The notes: a model not told the origin generated them from the letters alone. Counted from the stretch's first letter, positions 23,977 to 33,161 are shown. The stretch: DNA of 64,000 nucleotides from Streptomyces sp. col6 (GCF_008042035.1 NZ_RDBL01000009.1:249025-313024), one strand, 5' to 3'. Program-made: numbers and translations.

Positions 23977-25446
23977 ATGACTACCGCCCCGCCCCGAACC
24001 GGGCCTCGCGCCTATCCCTCCCTGCGAGCCGCCTGGATACCCCTGGCCGCCCTGTGCCTGGCCTTCTTCGTCGAGATGGTCGACAACACGCTGTTGTCGA
24101 TCGCTCTGCCCACCATCGGCCGCGACCTCGGCAGCGGGACGACCGCGCTGCAGTGGGTGACCGGTGCCTACTCGCTGACATTCGGTGGCCTTCTGCTCAC
24201 CGCCGGGTCCATGGCGGACCGGCTCGGACGCCGCCGGGTGCTCCTGATCGGGCTCGGCGTCTTCGGCGCCCTCAGCCTGTGCGTCGTCCTCGTCAGCACC
24301 GCGGGCGAGCTGATCGCCCTGCGGGCCGCGCTCGGCGTGGCCGCCGCGGCGATGGCACCGATCACGAACTCGCTGGTCTTCCGCCTGTTCGACGACAAGG
24401 CGCTGCGGATGCGCGCGATGACCGTCATGATCATCGTCGGCATGTCCGGCTTCGTCCTGGGCCCGCTGCTGGGCGGTACGGCGCTGGCGCACGTGCGGTG
24501 GGAATGGCTGCTCATCGTCAACGCCCCGATCGCGTTGATCGCGTGCATCGGCGTCCGGCTCGGCGTACCCGCCGACCGGCCGGAGGACCTGACCAAGGAC
24601 CGGCTCGACGTGCCGGGGGCAGCCCTGAGCGTCGCCGCCATCGGCCTCGCCTGCTACTCGCTGACCAGCGGCGTCGAGCACGGCTGGCTCTCCGCGATCA
24701 CCCTGGCGTCGGTCGTGGGCGCCCTGGTGGCCGGGTTCGCGTTCGTCCGGCACGAGCGGCGCAGCGAGGCGCCCATGCTCGACCTGCGCGTCTTCTCCAA
24801 CGGCACCGTCCGCGGCGCCACCATCGCGCAGATCGGGACGTCCATCGCGATGGCCAGCGTGATGTTCGGCCTGATCCTGCACTTCCAGTACGCGTACGGG
24901 TGGAGCCCGGTACGGGCCGGCCTGGCCAACCTGCCGATCATCGTGACGATGCTGATGGCCACGCCGCTGTCCGAGTGGCTGGCCCGCCGGTTCGGCCACC
25001 GCATCGCCTGCCTGGTGGGCGCGGCCTGTCTGGCGGGGTCGCTCGCCGGCCTCTCCTGGGGCGTCGAGCACGGTTACGCGGTCATCGCGGTGTGCATGGT
25101 GCTCATGACCGTGGGCCTGCGCACCGTGATGACGATCTGCGCGGTCGCCCTCGTCGACGCCATGCCGAGCAACCGCACCTCGATCGCCGCCGCCCTGAAC
25201 GACACCGCCCAGGAGGTCGGCACCAGCGTCGGCACCGCCGTGGTCGGCACGCTGATCGCCGCGCTGGTCACCACGCAGCTCCCCGCCGGTGTGTGGAGCA
25301 GCGACCTTGTGTCCTCGTTCTTCCACGGTGAGCGGATCACCTACGCGCTGCTCGCCATCGTCGTCGGGCTCGTCGCGGCCGGCGGTGCGCTCAGCCTCAC
25401 CGACTCCCGCTCCGTCGAGGAACACCCCGTCGAGGAACCGGCCTGA
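23977..25446 (+). CDS. DHA2-family MFS drug exporter
   Basis: A 489-residue exporter with about 14 membrane helices, as in the QacA/EmrB group. Motif A-like GSMADRLGRRRVLLIG follows helix 2, and the motif C-like segment with GFVLGPLLGG lies in helix 5. The Asp in helix 1 (VEMVDNTLLSIALPTIG) is typical of DHA2 pumps for cationic drugs. ATG 23977 has AAGGA upstream. It is divergent from, and probably repressed by, the TetR gene at 23172. A strong hairpin at 25454-25494 ends it. Confidence 0.88.
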   Translation: MTTAPPRTGPRAYPSLRAAWIPLAALCLAFFVEMVDNTLLSIALPTIGRDLGSGTTALQWVTGAYSLTFGGLLLTAGSMADRLGRRRVLLIGLGVFGALSLCVVLVSTAGELIALRAALGVAAAAMAPITNSLVFRLFDDKALRMRAMTVMIIVGMSGFVLGPLLGGTALAHVRWEWLLIVNAPIALIACIGVRLGVPADRPEDLTKDRLDVPGAALSVAAIGLACYSLTSGVEHGWLSAITLASVVGALVAGFAFVRHERRSEAPMLDLRVFSNGTVRGATIAQIGTSIAMASVMFGLILHFQYAYGWSPVRAGLANLPIIVTMLMATPLSEWLARRFGHRIACLVGAACLAGSLAGLSWGVEHGYAVIAVCMVLMTVGLRTVMTICAVALVDAMPSNRTSIAAALNDTAQEVGTSVGTAVVGTLIAALVTTQLPAGVWSSDLVSSFFHGERITYALLAIVVGLVAAGGALSLTDSRSVEEHPVEEPA

Positions 25447-25453
25447 CATGAGT

Positions 25454-25494
25454 CCCGGCAACCGAGTCCGTCGGTCCCGGACTCGGTTGCCGGG
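25454..25494. terminator. Bidirectional terminator hairpin
   Basis: A perfect 17-bp stem (arms 25454-25470 and 25478-25494, beginning CCCGGCAACC) with a 7-base loop lies 8 bases after the exporter stop and 60 bases before the end of the convergent YciI gene. There is no T-run, as is usual in Streptomyces. Confidence 0.85.
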
Positions 25495-25553
25495 GCATCA
25501 GGCGGAACCAGCAGTCGCGAGAAGGGCGTTCGCCCGGCCCGCCGCTCCCTCGT

Positions 25554-26102
25554 TCACGGGCGCCCGCCGAAGTCCCAGTCGTGGACCTCGATGTCCGCGT
25601 ACCGGTCCGCGGTGAGGACGGCACGTGCCTCGTCCCTGCTCGCGGCCGCGAGCAGCACGGCCGTGCCGAGCCAGGTCTCGCCGTCGTCGGCCAGCAGCGG
25701 CCCGTACGCGATCAACTCGTCCCGGGCGGGCGGCAGATCGAGGTCGGCGGCGGCGCCTTCGCCCAGGCCGAGCACAAGGTAGCGGTTGCCCGCTTCCGGA
25801 TCTCCGGGGTACTGCCACATGGTGCGGCCCAGCACGTTGCGCCACCGGCGGATCAGCACGTCCCGGTAGGCACCGGCCTGGTAGTTGGGCTCGTCGAAGG
25901 CGAACGCGCGGACGGCGGCCGCATCGGGGAGGTCGACGATGTGCACGCTTCCGGTGGGCGTCTCACCGTCAGCGGCGAAGGTCGGCCCCCGGGCGATGAG
26001 TTCCTTCACGTACCGGTCCATGTAGGACCAGTGCTCCTCGATCAGTTCTTCACGCAGGGCGCGGGAGCCCGGCCGGTCTCGGTGGTAGCAGAAGTACTCC
26101 AT
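25554..26102 (-). CDS. YciI-family protein with two YCII domains
   Basis: A 182-residue protein with two tandem YCII-like units. The first (1-95) has EEHWSYMDRYVKELIARGP and VHIVDLPDAAAVRAFAFDEP; the second (about 100-182) has LPPARDELIAYGPLLADDGE and AAASRDEARAVLTADRYADI. Each keeps the family's ferredoxin-like core with a His/Asp or Arg/Asp pair. Known members are small hydrolase-like enzymes or chlorohydrolase-related proteins; here the function is unknown. ATG 26102 chosen; GTG 26108 is also possible. Confidence 0.75.
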   Translation of the reverse strand: MEYFCYHRDRPGSRALREELIEEHWSYMDRYVKELIARGPTFAADGETPTGSVHIVDLPDAAAVRAFAFDEPNYQAGAYRDVLIRRWRNVLGRTMWQYPGDPEAGNRYLVLGLGEGAAADLDLPPARDELIAYGPLLADDGETWLGTAVLLAAASRDEARAVLTADRYADIEVHDWDFGGRP

Positions 26103-26198
26103 GGGCACAGAACCTTCCCCGTTGACAGCGTGCGCCCCACCGGCTGTGGGCCGCGGTGCCCACCCACAGTAGGGCGCCCGTGAGTCGTCGGCCCGCCC

Positions 26199-26735
26199 TC
26201 ACCCCTGCTCTCCGGCCACGACTCCGTGCAACGCGGCAGCCGACTCCGGCGTCAGCCGGTAGAACCCCTGCAGGCTGATCGAGTTCTCCAGGCGGCCGTC
26301 CACCACGTACTTCAGTACGCGTGTCCGTCCCCGGCGGTTCTGCCAGGTCAGTTGGGCGAGGAGGTCGCCGGGGACCGGCACGTCGAAGCGTACGGGCGTC
26401 GCGGCCACATGCACCGGCTCGGCGCCGCAGCCGTCGGAGCCGAGCATGGACCAGTCGTCGTGACCCGGATGGGCGGGGTCCTTCCAGGTGGCGGGAGGCG
26501 TGCCGCAGCAGACGCCCCGTTCCCTGTCGGTCACGCGCAGTTGGCTCACCACGTACACCTGGCGCTGGTTGACGTGCAGCGCGTACACCGTGTCCCCGGT
26601 GTTCGCGCCCGCCCACCTGGGCAACGAGGAGTGCACACCGCTGAAGGCGACCGGCGGGCGTTGGCCCGTCCGGCCCGCCTTGCGCAGCGCACGGCACACG
26701 TCTTGGGTCCACAGGACCGTAAAGGCATCGGACAT
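26199..26735 (-). CDS. Hypothetical protein, 178 residues
   Basis: I do not recognise this protein. It is soluble, beta-rich, with VYALHVNQRQVYVVSQLRV and FDVPVPGDLLAQLTWQNRRG. A Cys pair (GVCCGTPP) lies near residue 76 and another Cys near 103. No membrane segment or signal is visible. ATG 26735 is divergent from the S1-domain gene at 26818, with only 82 bases between starts, so the two may share a regulatory region. Confidence 0.55.
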   Translation of the reverse strand: MSDAFTVLWTQDVCRALRKAGRTGQRPPVAFSGVHSSLPRWAGANTGDTVYALHVNQRQVYVVSQLRVTDRERGVCCGTPPATWKDPAHPGHDDWSMLGSDGCGAEPVHVAATPVRFDVPVPGDLLAQLTWQNRRGRTRVLKYVVDGRLENSISLQGFYRLTPESAAALHGVVAGEQG

Positions 26736-26817
26736 GGCGTGATCGTACGAACGGACACTGACATCGGTGGTCGCGGGACATGGCGCACCGCCGCCACGTC
26801 GTGCCAGGGTGATCCAC

Positions 26818-27459
26818 ATGGACTGGCAGGCCGAGAGCCCCGAATTGTGGACCTTTCTGGAATCACTGCACAGCGGCGAGATACTCACGGGCACCGTCGC
26901 GGCGATCGAGAGGTTCGGGGTCTTCGTCGCGCTGGACGAGGGGCCGTGGCATCCCGTTTTTCCCGGCGTCGGATTCCTCACCGTGCCCGAGCTGTCGTGG
27001 CGGCGCCTCGACCGCCCCGAGGACGTCGTCCGGGTGGGACAGCGTGTCACGTGCGAGTTCCTCGGTTTCGACACCCACAACGCTGAGGCCAGGCTGTCCC
27101 TGTGCGCCCTGCAACCCGATCCGCTGAGGGCGTTCGCCTACCGCACCGAAGCGGGCCACGTACTGCGCGGGACGGTGACAAAGGTGTGTCCCATTGGCGT
27201 GTTCGTCGATGTCGGGGACGGGATCGAGGGGTTGGCTCCCTTCAGTGAGCATCTCGGTGTCACAGAGGTCCCCGGTGTCCGTCCGGCCGCCGGGCCGGAG
27301 GATTTCGAGGTCGGTGACGACGTCGTCATCGTCGTCCTGCACATCGACCTGTCGCGGAGACGCTTGCTGTTCGCCCTGCTGGACGACACCTGGCAGACGA
27401 GTGTCGCAGCGCCCGATCGGCAGACCGGCCGTGGAGCATGGACATCCGGCCGGCGATGA
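26818..27459 (+). CDS. S1 RNA-binding-domain protein
   Basis: A 213-residue protein with two S1 domains: about 20-100 (GEILTGTVAAIERFGVFVALD) and about 115-190 (GHVLRGTVTKVCPIGVFVDV, then GIEGLAPFSE). Both have the G-x-V-x-x-I/V-x-x-[FI]-G-x-F-V pattern of RNA-binding OB folds. A short basic tail follows. Likely binds RNA or the ribosome, but it is not ribosomal protein S1 itself, which has four or more domains. ATG 26818 is the natural start. Confidence 0.8.
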   Translation: MDWQAESPELWTFLESLHSGEILTGTVAAIERFGVFVALDEGPWHPVFPGVGFLTVPELSWRRLDRPEDVVRVGQRVTCEFLGFDTHNAEARLSLCALQPDPLRAFAYRTEAGHVLRGTVTKVCPIGVFVDVGDGIEGLAPFSEHLGVTEVPGVRPAAGPEDFEVGDDVVIVVLHIDLSRRRLLFALLDDTWQTSVAAPDRQTGRGAWTSGRR

Positions 27460-27518
27460 GTTTGCGCGCCGGCGGAGGTCACCACTGGGACACCCGCCAA
27501 TCGTGAAGGGACAGTGCG

Positions 27519-28106
27519 ATGACAAGCCTCATGGTGGACTTCATCATCTCGCTCGACGGATACGCGTCCGCTGAGGGCTGGCCCGGGTTCTGGGGCATGG
27601 AGGGGCCCGAATACCTCTCCTGGATCAACAGCGAGAGCGAGAAGCAGCACGTCAGCCTGATGGGCGCCACGACCTACCGGCTGATGTCGGGGTTCGCCGC
27701 GCAGATGGCCGACGACCCCGGCTTCGCCGAGCTGAACGCCCTGCCCAAGGTCGTCTTCTCGTCCACCCTCGAAGCGCCTCTGGCCTGGCAGCACACCGAG
27801 CTCGTCCGGGGTGACGCCGTCGAGACCGTGCGGGAGATGAAGAAGAGCGGGACGCGGCCCCTGCGGACCCTCGGCAGCCTCACTCTGTGCAGGTCGCTGC
27901 TGAAGGCCGGTCTCGTGGACCGCTTCCGGGTCGTGCTCTTTCCCGTGATCACCGGTGCCACCGGTCGCGAGAGGATCTTCGACGCGTACCCCGACGTACG
28001 CCTCGATCTCGTGGAGAGCCGCGTCTTCGACGGCCGGCTCCAGCTGCTGGAGTACGTCCCCACCGTCCTCGACGGGCCGCCCGGCGAGAGCGGCGGGAAC
28101 GGCTGA
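27519..28106 (+). CDS. Dihydrofolate reductase-fold (RibD C-terminal domain) protein
   Basis: A 195-residue DHFR/RibD_C-type protein. The N-terminal FIISLDGYASAEGWPGFW, the VSLMGATTYRLM block and the C-terminal LVDRFRVVLFPVITGATGRE are the conserved parts of this family, which is widespread in actinobacteria and differs from true FolA. NADPH-dependent reduction is plausible; substrate unknown. ATG 27519 has GGGACAG upstream. Confidence 0.85.
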   Translation: MTSLMVDFIISLDGYASAEGWPGFWGMEGPEYLSWINSESEKQHVSLMGATTYRLMSGFAAQMADDPGFAELNALPKVVFSSTLEAPLAWQHTELVRGDAVETVREMKKSGTRPLRTLGSLTLCRSLLKAGLVDRFRVVLFPVITGATGRERIFDAYPDVRLDLVESRVFDGRLQLLEYVPTVLDGPPGESGGNG

Positions 28107-28146
28107 ATCCGGTGGTGAGCACGCATCCGTGACCCACAGGCTTAAT

Positions 28147-28166
28147 TGCGCAGGCCAAGCTGCGCA
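28147..28166. promoter_or_regulatory. Probable MarR operator
   Basis: TGCGCAG (28147-28153) and CTGCGCA (28160-28166) form a perfect 7-bp dyad with a 6-base spacer. It lies just before a -10-like TAGGCT (28170-28175), 12 bases from the MarR ATG, so bound repressor would block the promoter of the MarR-MFS operon. Confidence 0.6.
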
Positions 28167-28181
28167 CTTTAGGCTGTACAC

Positions 28182-28631
28182 ATGACCGAGAACGAACAGG
28201 CCGTCTCCGAGACGGCCGCGCACGCGGCGCACGAGGTCCGCGTGGTGTACAGCCGGCTGCGGCGGCGTCTGCGCGAGACGTACGACCGTGCCGAGCTCAC
28301 GCCCTCCCAGACCTCCGTCCTCAGTCGCCTCGACAAGGACGGCGAGGCGTCGGTCGTCGACCTGGCCGCCGCCGAGGGCGTCCGGCACCAGTCCGTGGCG
28401 AGCACCGTCGGCGCTCTCGTCGAGCGCGGCCTGGCCGACCGCCGCCGCGACCCCGAGGACGGCCGCCGCCAGCTGGTCCACGTGACCGAGAGCGGCCACG
28501 CGTTCCTGGAGGACCGCCGGCGCGCCGGTGAGGGCTGGCTCGCCCGGACCCTGGAGGAGCAGTGCACGGAGGAGGAGCGCCGCACCCTGCTCGCCGCGAC
28601 CGCCGTGCTGGAGCGGATCGTCAACGCGTGA
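28182..28631 (+). CDS. MarR-family regulator
   Basis: A 149-residue MarR protein. The winged helix is clear: LTPSQTSVLSRLDKDGEAS, VVDLAAAEGVRHQSVASTVG, then the wing ADRRRDPEDGRRQLVHVT. It is the first gene of a two-gene operon with an MFS exporter (GTGA overlap at 28628-28631), and a dyad lies at its promoter, so autorepression relieved by an exported drug is the simple model. The ATG is so near the putative -10 that the message may be leaderless. Confidence 0.88.
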   Translation: MTENEQAVSETAAHAAHEVRVVYSRLRRRLRETYDRAELTPSQTSVLSRLDKDGEASVVDLAAAEGVRHQSVASTVGALVERGLADRRRDPEDGRRQLVHVTESGHAFLEDRRRAGEGWLARTLEEQCTEEERRTLLAATAVLERIVNA

Positions 28632-30046
28632 GTACGGCCCTGACACGCGCAGTCCGACGGTGGCGCCGCGGGCGGGACCAGGAGCCGGCGAACGGTTTCG
28701 ACCGGCGGCTCCTCGCCCCGATGATGACGGGGGCGGCGCTCAACCCGGTCAACTCCTCGATCATCTCCGTGTCCCTGGTCCCCATCGGGGCTGCCTTCGG
28801 CGCACCGCCCGCCCGGACGGCCTGGCTGATCTCCGCCCTGTATCTGGCCACCGCGATAGGCCAGCCGGTGATGGGCCGGCTGATCGACCTGTTCGGGCCC
28901 CGGCGGCTGTTCCTGACCGGGGCCGCGCTGACCGGGGCCGCCGGGGTCGTCGGGATGCTGGCGCCCGATCTGGGTGTGCTCATCGCCGCTCGGGTCCTGC
29001 TCGGCTTCGGCACCTGCGCCGGCTATCCGGCCGCGATGTACCTCATCCGCAGCGAGGCGCGGCGGACCGGGGAGGAGAGCCCGGCCGCGGTGCTGACCGC
29101 GCTCGCCGTCACCACCCAGACCATCGCCGTCGTCGGCCCCAGCCTCGGCGGACTGCTCGTCGGTGTCGGCGGCTGGCGCGCCACGCTGGCCGTCAACATC
29201 CCGCTGTCGCTCCTCGGCCTGTACCTGGGCGCGCGCCGCATCCCGGCGCTGCCCGGGACGGGCCGCACGGACGGCGGCCATCCGCTGCGGAGCCTCGACC
29301 TGCCGGGGATGGGCTTGTTCGCCGTGGCGCTGCTGTGCCTGCTGCTCTTCCTGATGGACATCGACAGCGGCGCCTGGTGTCTGCTGGCGCTCGCCCTCGC
29401 GGCCGGTGCCGGTTTCATCCGGCGCGAGCTGCGTACGGCGGAGCCGTTCATCGACGTACGCGTGCTCGGCGGGAACCTGCCGCTCGTCGCCACCTACAGC
29501 CGCGCACTGCTCTGTTACGTCGTCACCTACGCCTTCCTGTACGGGTTCACCCAGTGGACCGAGCAGGGCCGCGGGCTGTCCGCGTCCCAGGCCGGGCTGG
29601 TCCAACTGCCCCTGTTCGCCACGGCGATCGTCGTCTCCACGCTCACGGGGCGGAAGCAGGCTGTGCGGGGGAAGCTCGTGGTGGGCGGCGTGGGGCAGAT
29701 CGCGGCCTGCGCCCTGGTGCTCCTGCTGAGCACCGGCAGCCCGGTGTGGATGCTGCCGGCCGTGATGGTCGTCCTCGGTATCCCGCAGGGTCTGAACGGC
29801 CTCGCCCTCCAGAACGCCGTATACCACCAGGCCGACAGCGACCGCATCGGTTCCTCCGCCGGGCTGCTGCGAACCTTCGGCTACCTCGGCGCGATCACCG
29901 CGTCGGCCGCCAACGGTGCCTTCTTCGGCCAACGCGCCGACACCGGCGGGCTGCACCACCTGGCCTGGTTCATGCTCGCCGCCAGTGTCCTGTTCCTGTT
30001 GGTGACCGTCCTCGACCGCTCGCTGCGTCGCATCGGCGAGAACTGA
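28628..30046 (+). CDS. MFS exporter
   Basis: A 472-residue major facilitator with about 14 hydrophobic helices. The motif A-like GQPVMGRLIDLFGPRRLFL follows helix 2, and helix 5 includes VVGPSLGGLLVGVGGWR. It resembles EmrB/QacA-type exporters. GTG 28628 overlaps the MarR stop, so they are translationally coupled. Substrate unknown; the local MarR suggests a toxic small molecule. Confidence 0.85.
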   Translation: MSTALTRAVRRWRRGRDQEPANGFDRRLLAPMMTGAALNPVNSSIISVSLVPIGAAFGAPPARTAWLISALYLATAIGQPVMGRLIDLFGPRRLFLTGAALTGAAGVVGMLAPDLGVLIAARVLLGFGTCAGYPAAMYLIRSEARRTGEESPAAVLTALAVTTQTIAVVGPSLGGLLVGVGGWRATLAVNIPLSLLGLYLGARRIPALPGTGRTDGGHPLRSLDLPGMGLFAVALLCLLLFLMDIDSGAWCLLALALAAGAGFIRRELRTAEPFIDVRVLGGNLPLVATYSRALLCYVVTYAFLYGFTQWTEQGRGLSASQAGLVQLPLFATAIVVSTLTGRKQAVRGKLVVGGVGQIAACALVLLLSTGSPVWMLPAVMVVLGIPQGLNGLALQNAVYHQADSDRIGSSAGLLRTFGYLGAITASAANGAFFGQRADTGGLHHLAWFMLAASVLFLLVTVLDRSLRRIGEN

Positions 30047-30206
30047 GAAGGTCGTCTCGCTGCGGCAGGCTTCGCCCTCTCCTCGCATCGCAGCGGCAGA
30101 CGGCACCCTGTGCGAGTTGCCGCATGCGGACCGTTACCTGCACCATGGGATTATCGTCCGGGTCGGCTCGTACGGCCCACCGCCAGGGACGGGATGGGTG
30201 CGGCTT

Positions 30207-31205
30207 ATGGCCAGGTACTTCGAGAACGGCGCCGGGGAGCTCGTCACCGCCGCACTGTCCGGTTTCGCCCGTGCGCACGCGGATCTGGTGCGGTACGAAC
30301 CGGCGGATGGATATGTCACCGCCCGGCACACCGCTCCCACGCGGCGGGTCGGGCTGCTGTCGGGGGGCGGGTCCGGGCACGAGCCGCTGCATGCCGGGTA
30401 CGTCGGCGCGGGCATGCTGGATGCCGCGTGTCCCGGAAGGGTCTTCGCCTCGCCGCACAACCGGCAGATCTTCCGGGCGTCGCGCGCGGTGGCGCGGCCC
30501 GAGGGCGTGCTGCACATCGTCAAGAACTACACGGGCGACCGGATCAACTTCGGCATCGCGGCCGAGCGCCTCGCCGACGCGGGGATCGCCTGTGCGCGGG
30601 TCCTCGTCGACGACGATCTCGCGACCGACTCCGAGGACATCGCCGCCGGCCGGCGCGGTACGGGTGCCACGGTGCTGCTGGAGAAGGTGCTGGGCGCCGC
30701 CGCGGACACCGGCATGGGGCTCGACCAGCTGGTGAAGCTGGGCACGGGCCTGGCGGGCCGGTGCCGTACGCTCGCCGTCGCCTCCGCCGCCCACCACGCA
30801 CCGGCCACCGGTGAGCCCGCGTTCGTCCTGCCGCCCGGCGAGCTGGAGTACGGCGTCGGAATCCACGGCGAGCGCGCCGCCCGCACCCGGGCGCAGGGAG
30901 CCGTGGGTGAGCTGGTCCAGGGGATGACGGAGGCTCTGCTCGACGCGGTGCGGCCCGGTCCCGAGGAGCCCGTCGTGGCCCTCGTCAACGGGCTCGGTTC
31001 GGTCACCCCGCTGGAGTTGTACGGCGTCTTCGGCGAGCTGGGACGGGTACTCGACGCCCGGGGAGTACGGCTCGCGCGGCAACTGGTCGGTGACTACGTC
31101 ACGGCGCTGGACATGCGGGGGTTCTCGCTCACCCTCATGGCCGCCGACCGGGCCGCCCTGGAGCTCTACGACGCACCGGTGCACACCGCGGCACTACGGT
31201 GGTGA
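30207..31205 (+). CDS. dhaK: Dihydroxyacetone kinase subunit DhaK
   Basis: A 332-residue DhaK-type protein. LLSGGGSGHEPLHAGYVG near residue 50 and the substrate His in GVGIHGERA (His220) are present, so covalent hemiaminal binding of a short-chain ketose such as dihydroxyacetone is expected. KNYTGDRINFGIA is also conserved. ATG 30207 gives the family start; longer forms are open but lack a ribosome site. DhaL follows after 38 bases. No DhaM gene is adjacent, so phosphate from the PTS would need DhaM elsewhere. Confidence 0.88.
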   Translation: MARYFENGAGELVTAALSGFARAHADLVRYEPADGYVTARHTAPTRRVGLLSGGGSGHEPLHAGYVGAGMLDAACPGRVFASPHNRQIFRASRAVARPEGVLHIVKNYTGDRINFGIAAERLADAGIACARVLVDDDLATDSEDIAAGRRGTGATVLLEKVLGAAADTGMGLDQLVKLGTGLAGRCRTLAVASAAHHAPATGEPAFVLPPGELEYGVGIHGERAARTRAQGAVGELVQGMTEALLDAVRPGPEEPVVALVNGLGSVTPLELYGVFGELGRVLDARGVRLARQLVGDYVTALDMRGFSLTLMAADRAALELYDAPVHTAALRW

Positions 31206-31243
31206 CCGGTCCGCGCCACGCGACGGACGTACGAGGAGGGCCC

Positions 31244-31903
31244 ATGAGCAACGCACTCGACGGCACACGGACCCGCGACTGGGCGGGGCACTTCGCGGAG
31301 TCGGTCGACGCCACCGAGGCCGAGCTGACCGCGCTCGACCAGCGGGCGGGGGACGGGGACTTCGGTGCCAATCTCGCCGCCGGCGTCCGGGCCGCCGGTC
31401 CGCTGCTCGACCGGTTGGACGCGTCGGCGGGCCCGGCGCAGTATCTCGGCGCCATGGCCACGGCCTTCCTCGACGAGGTCGGCGGAACCAGCGGCCCGCT
31501 GTTCGGCCTGCTGTTCCAGGCGCTCGGCCGGGCCGCCGGCCCGGGGCCGGAGCTGACGACGAGGGCGCTCGCCGAAGGTGCCGCCGAGGGCCTGGCGGCC
31601 ATCCGGCGGGTGGGCGACGCCTCGCCCGGCGACAAGACGCTGGTCGACGCGCTGGCACCGGCCGCCGACGCGCTGCGGGCGGCCGGGCAGGCACCGGCCG
31701 CCGACGCCCTGGCCGCGGCTGCGGAGGAGGCGTGGCGGGGTGTGCGCGAGACGGCCTCGCAGGCGGCGCGGATGGGGCGCGCCAGCTACCTGGGCGAGCG
31801 CGCGACCGGAGTGCCGGACCCGGGTGCCGTGGGCATCGCACTGTTCTTCGCCTCCGCCCTCGGCACGGTGCGGTCGCTGGCACCCCATCTCGCCGGCGAC
31901 TGA
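31244..31903 (+). CDS. dhaL: Dihydroxyacetone kinase subunit DhaL
   Basis: A 219-residue DhaL-type protein, the ADP-binding subunit. The metal-binding aspartates are in LDQRAGDGDFGANLAAGV (residues about 29-46) and the phosphate region GGTSGPLFGLLF follows; GDKTLVDALAPA near residue 128 is the third motif. It should form a complex with DhaK and transfer phosphate to the ketose. ATG 31244 follows GAGGAGGG. The gene ends 20 bases before the convergent HAD gene. Confidence 0.88.
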   Translation: MSNALDGTRTRDWAGHFAESVDATEAELTALDQRAGDGDFGANLAAGVRAAGPLLDRLDASAGPAQYLGAMATAFLDEVGGTSGPLFGLLFQALGRAAGPGPELTTRALAEGAAEGLAAIRRVGDASPGDKTLVDALAPAADALRAAGQAPAADALAAAAEEAWRGVRETASQAARMGRASYLGERATGVPDPGAVGIALFFASALGTVRSLAPHLAGD

Positions 31904-31923
31904 GCATGGGTCCGGAACACCCG

Positions 31924-32604
31924 TTACGCACCGAGGCGGCTACGGGCCCAGCTGAGCAGGTCCGGGTCGGCGAGGCTCCCGACCCACAGGTCGGCCCGGT
32001 CCGCCTCCGGGCCCGACGGGCGTGTCCCGAGGCCGATGACGCGGAGGCCCGCCCGGCGGGCCGACTCCATCCCGGTCAGCGAGTCCTCCACGGCAAGGGC
32101 CTCCTCGGGCGGTACGCCGCAGAGGCGGGCGGCGACTCTGTAGACGTCCGGTTCCGGTTTCGGCCGCACCTCCACGTCCGCGACCACGATGTGCTCGAAG
32201 CAGCTGAGGAGTCCGGCGCGGTCGAGGCACGACTCCACCGTGACCCGGGGGCAGTTGCTCGCCACCGCGAGCGGACGGTGGCGGGCGGCCAGCCGGACCA
32301 GCGCGGCGGCCCCCGGCATCGTCACCGGGTCCTCCTCGACCAGCGTGGTGAAGGTGCTCAGCAGCGTGCCGGCCAGCTCGTCCACCAGTTCCGGTTTACC
32401 GGTCTCCTGGGCCATGAGGGCGCCGCATTCCGTGTAGTGGACGCCCTTCGCCCGGTCGGCGAACCCTGCGGGAGGGGTGAGCCCGAACAGCCGGAAGGTG
32501 ATGGTGCGGGCGTCCTGCCAGTGCCTTTCCGTGTCCATCAGCGTGCCGTCGCAGTCGAAGACGATGGCGGACGGGGACCAGGAGAGGATTCGATGAGCTG
32601 TCAT
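31924..32604 (-). CDS. HAD-family phosphatase
   Basis: A 226-residue HAD hydrolase of the beta-phosphoglucomutase/phosphatase type. Motif I is VFDCDGTLMDTE (Asp17 nucleophile, Asp19), motif II is VASNCPR, motif III includes Lys in VRPKPEPDVY, and motif IV is AVEDSLTGMESA. The helical cap between motifs I and II is present, so small phosphorylated sugars are likely substrates. It faces the dhaKL operon and may act on a related phosphate, but this is context only. ATG 32604 chosen. Confidence 0.85.
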   Translation of the reverse strand: MTAHRILSWSPSAIVFDCDGTLMDTERHWQDARTITFRLFGLTPPAGFADRAKGVHYTECGALMAQETGKPELVDELAGTLLSTFTTLVEEDPVTMPGAAALVRLAARHRPLAVASNCPRVTVESCLDRAGLLSCFEHIVVADVEVRPKPEPDVYRVAARLCGVPPEEALAVEDSLTGMESARRAGLRVIGLGTRPSGPEADRADLWVGSLADPDLLSWARSRLGA

Positions 32605-33161
32605 GTAACCGCCGTTCTCGAAGGCTGCGCCGACCGGTTCGGCAGAAGGGCGCAGACGCGTGCCGGGAGGCACACCTGTGGAAGGGAGGTATCGGACGCG
32701 GGCGTCGTCTCGCGGCTGCTGCGGCCTGACCGGAACCGCTGAGTGCACCGCGGCGGACTTGGACCCTCAGGATCAGCCCGTCCGAAACATCATGGTCGTT
32801 ACGTTAATTTGGCGGCTTCGCATTTCGCAATCACCAATTCGAGTGCACCGAAAATCCCGGTGATGCGTCGAAGGAGTTCGCGGGGCACCCCGGCCGGGAC
32901 GGTGACATCGCACCGGTGAAGGCGCCGAACGCCCTGGTGGGCGGCGCATTCGGAGGGGGTTCCGGTCGCGGACGGGGCCATGACCCGCGTACTCCCCGAA
33001 ACGATTCTTCCGACCTGACGACGGATTGGACGGAGCCACCCACACACACGGCCGGACGATGAATAATAAGATCTTCGCGCGATGCGACTGCACCCTCCAT
33101 CGAGGGGGCGGAATGGACTTTCACGTCGCGGCGCCAGCACGTATGAGCGAAGGTGGAACAA
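32605..33161. other. Long spacer upstream of the TetR (receptor-like) gene
   Basis: About 560 bases without a gene I can support. It includes AT-richer patches (32795-32850 and 33055-33075) that could be promoters. I looked for the palindromic sites usually bound by gamma-butyrolactone receptors and did not find a convincing one by eye. Confidence 0.5.

Noticed and set aside
23302..25461. Open frame of about 720 codons opposite the DHA2 exporter
   Set aside because: It is antisense to a well-supported exporter and its terminator, with His/Gly/Arg-rich composition and no start site.
32605..33161. Butyrolactone-receptor type operator
   Set aside because: I scanned the spacer for a long palindrome of the known type and found none I could defend by eye.
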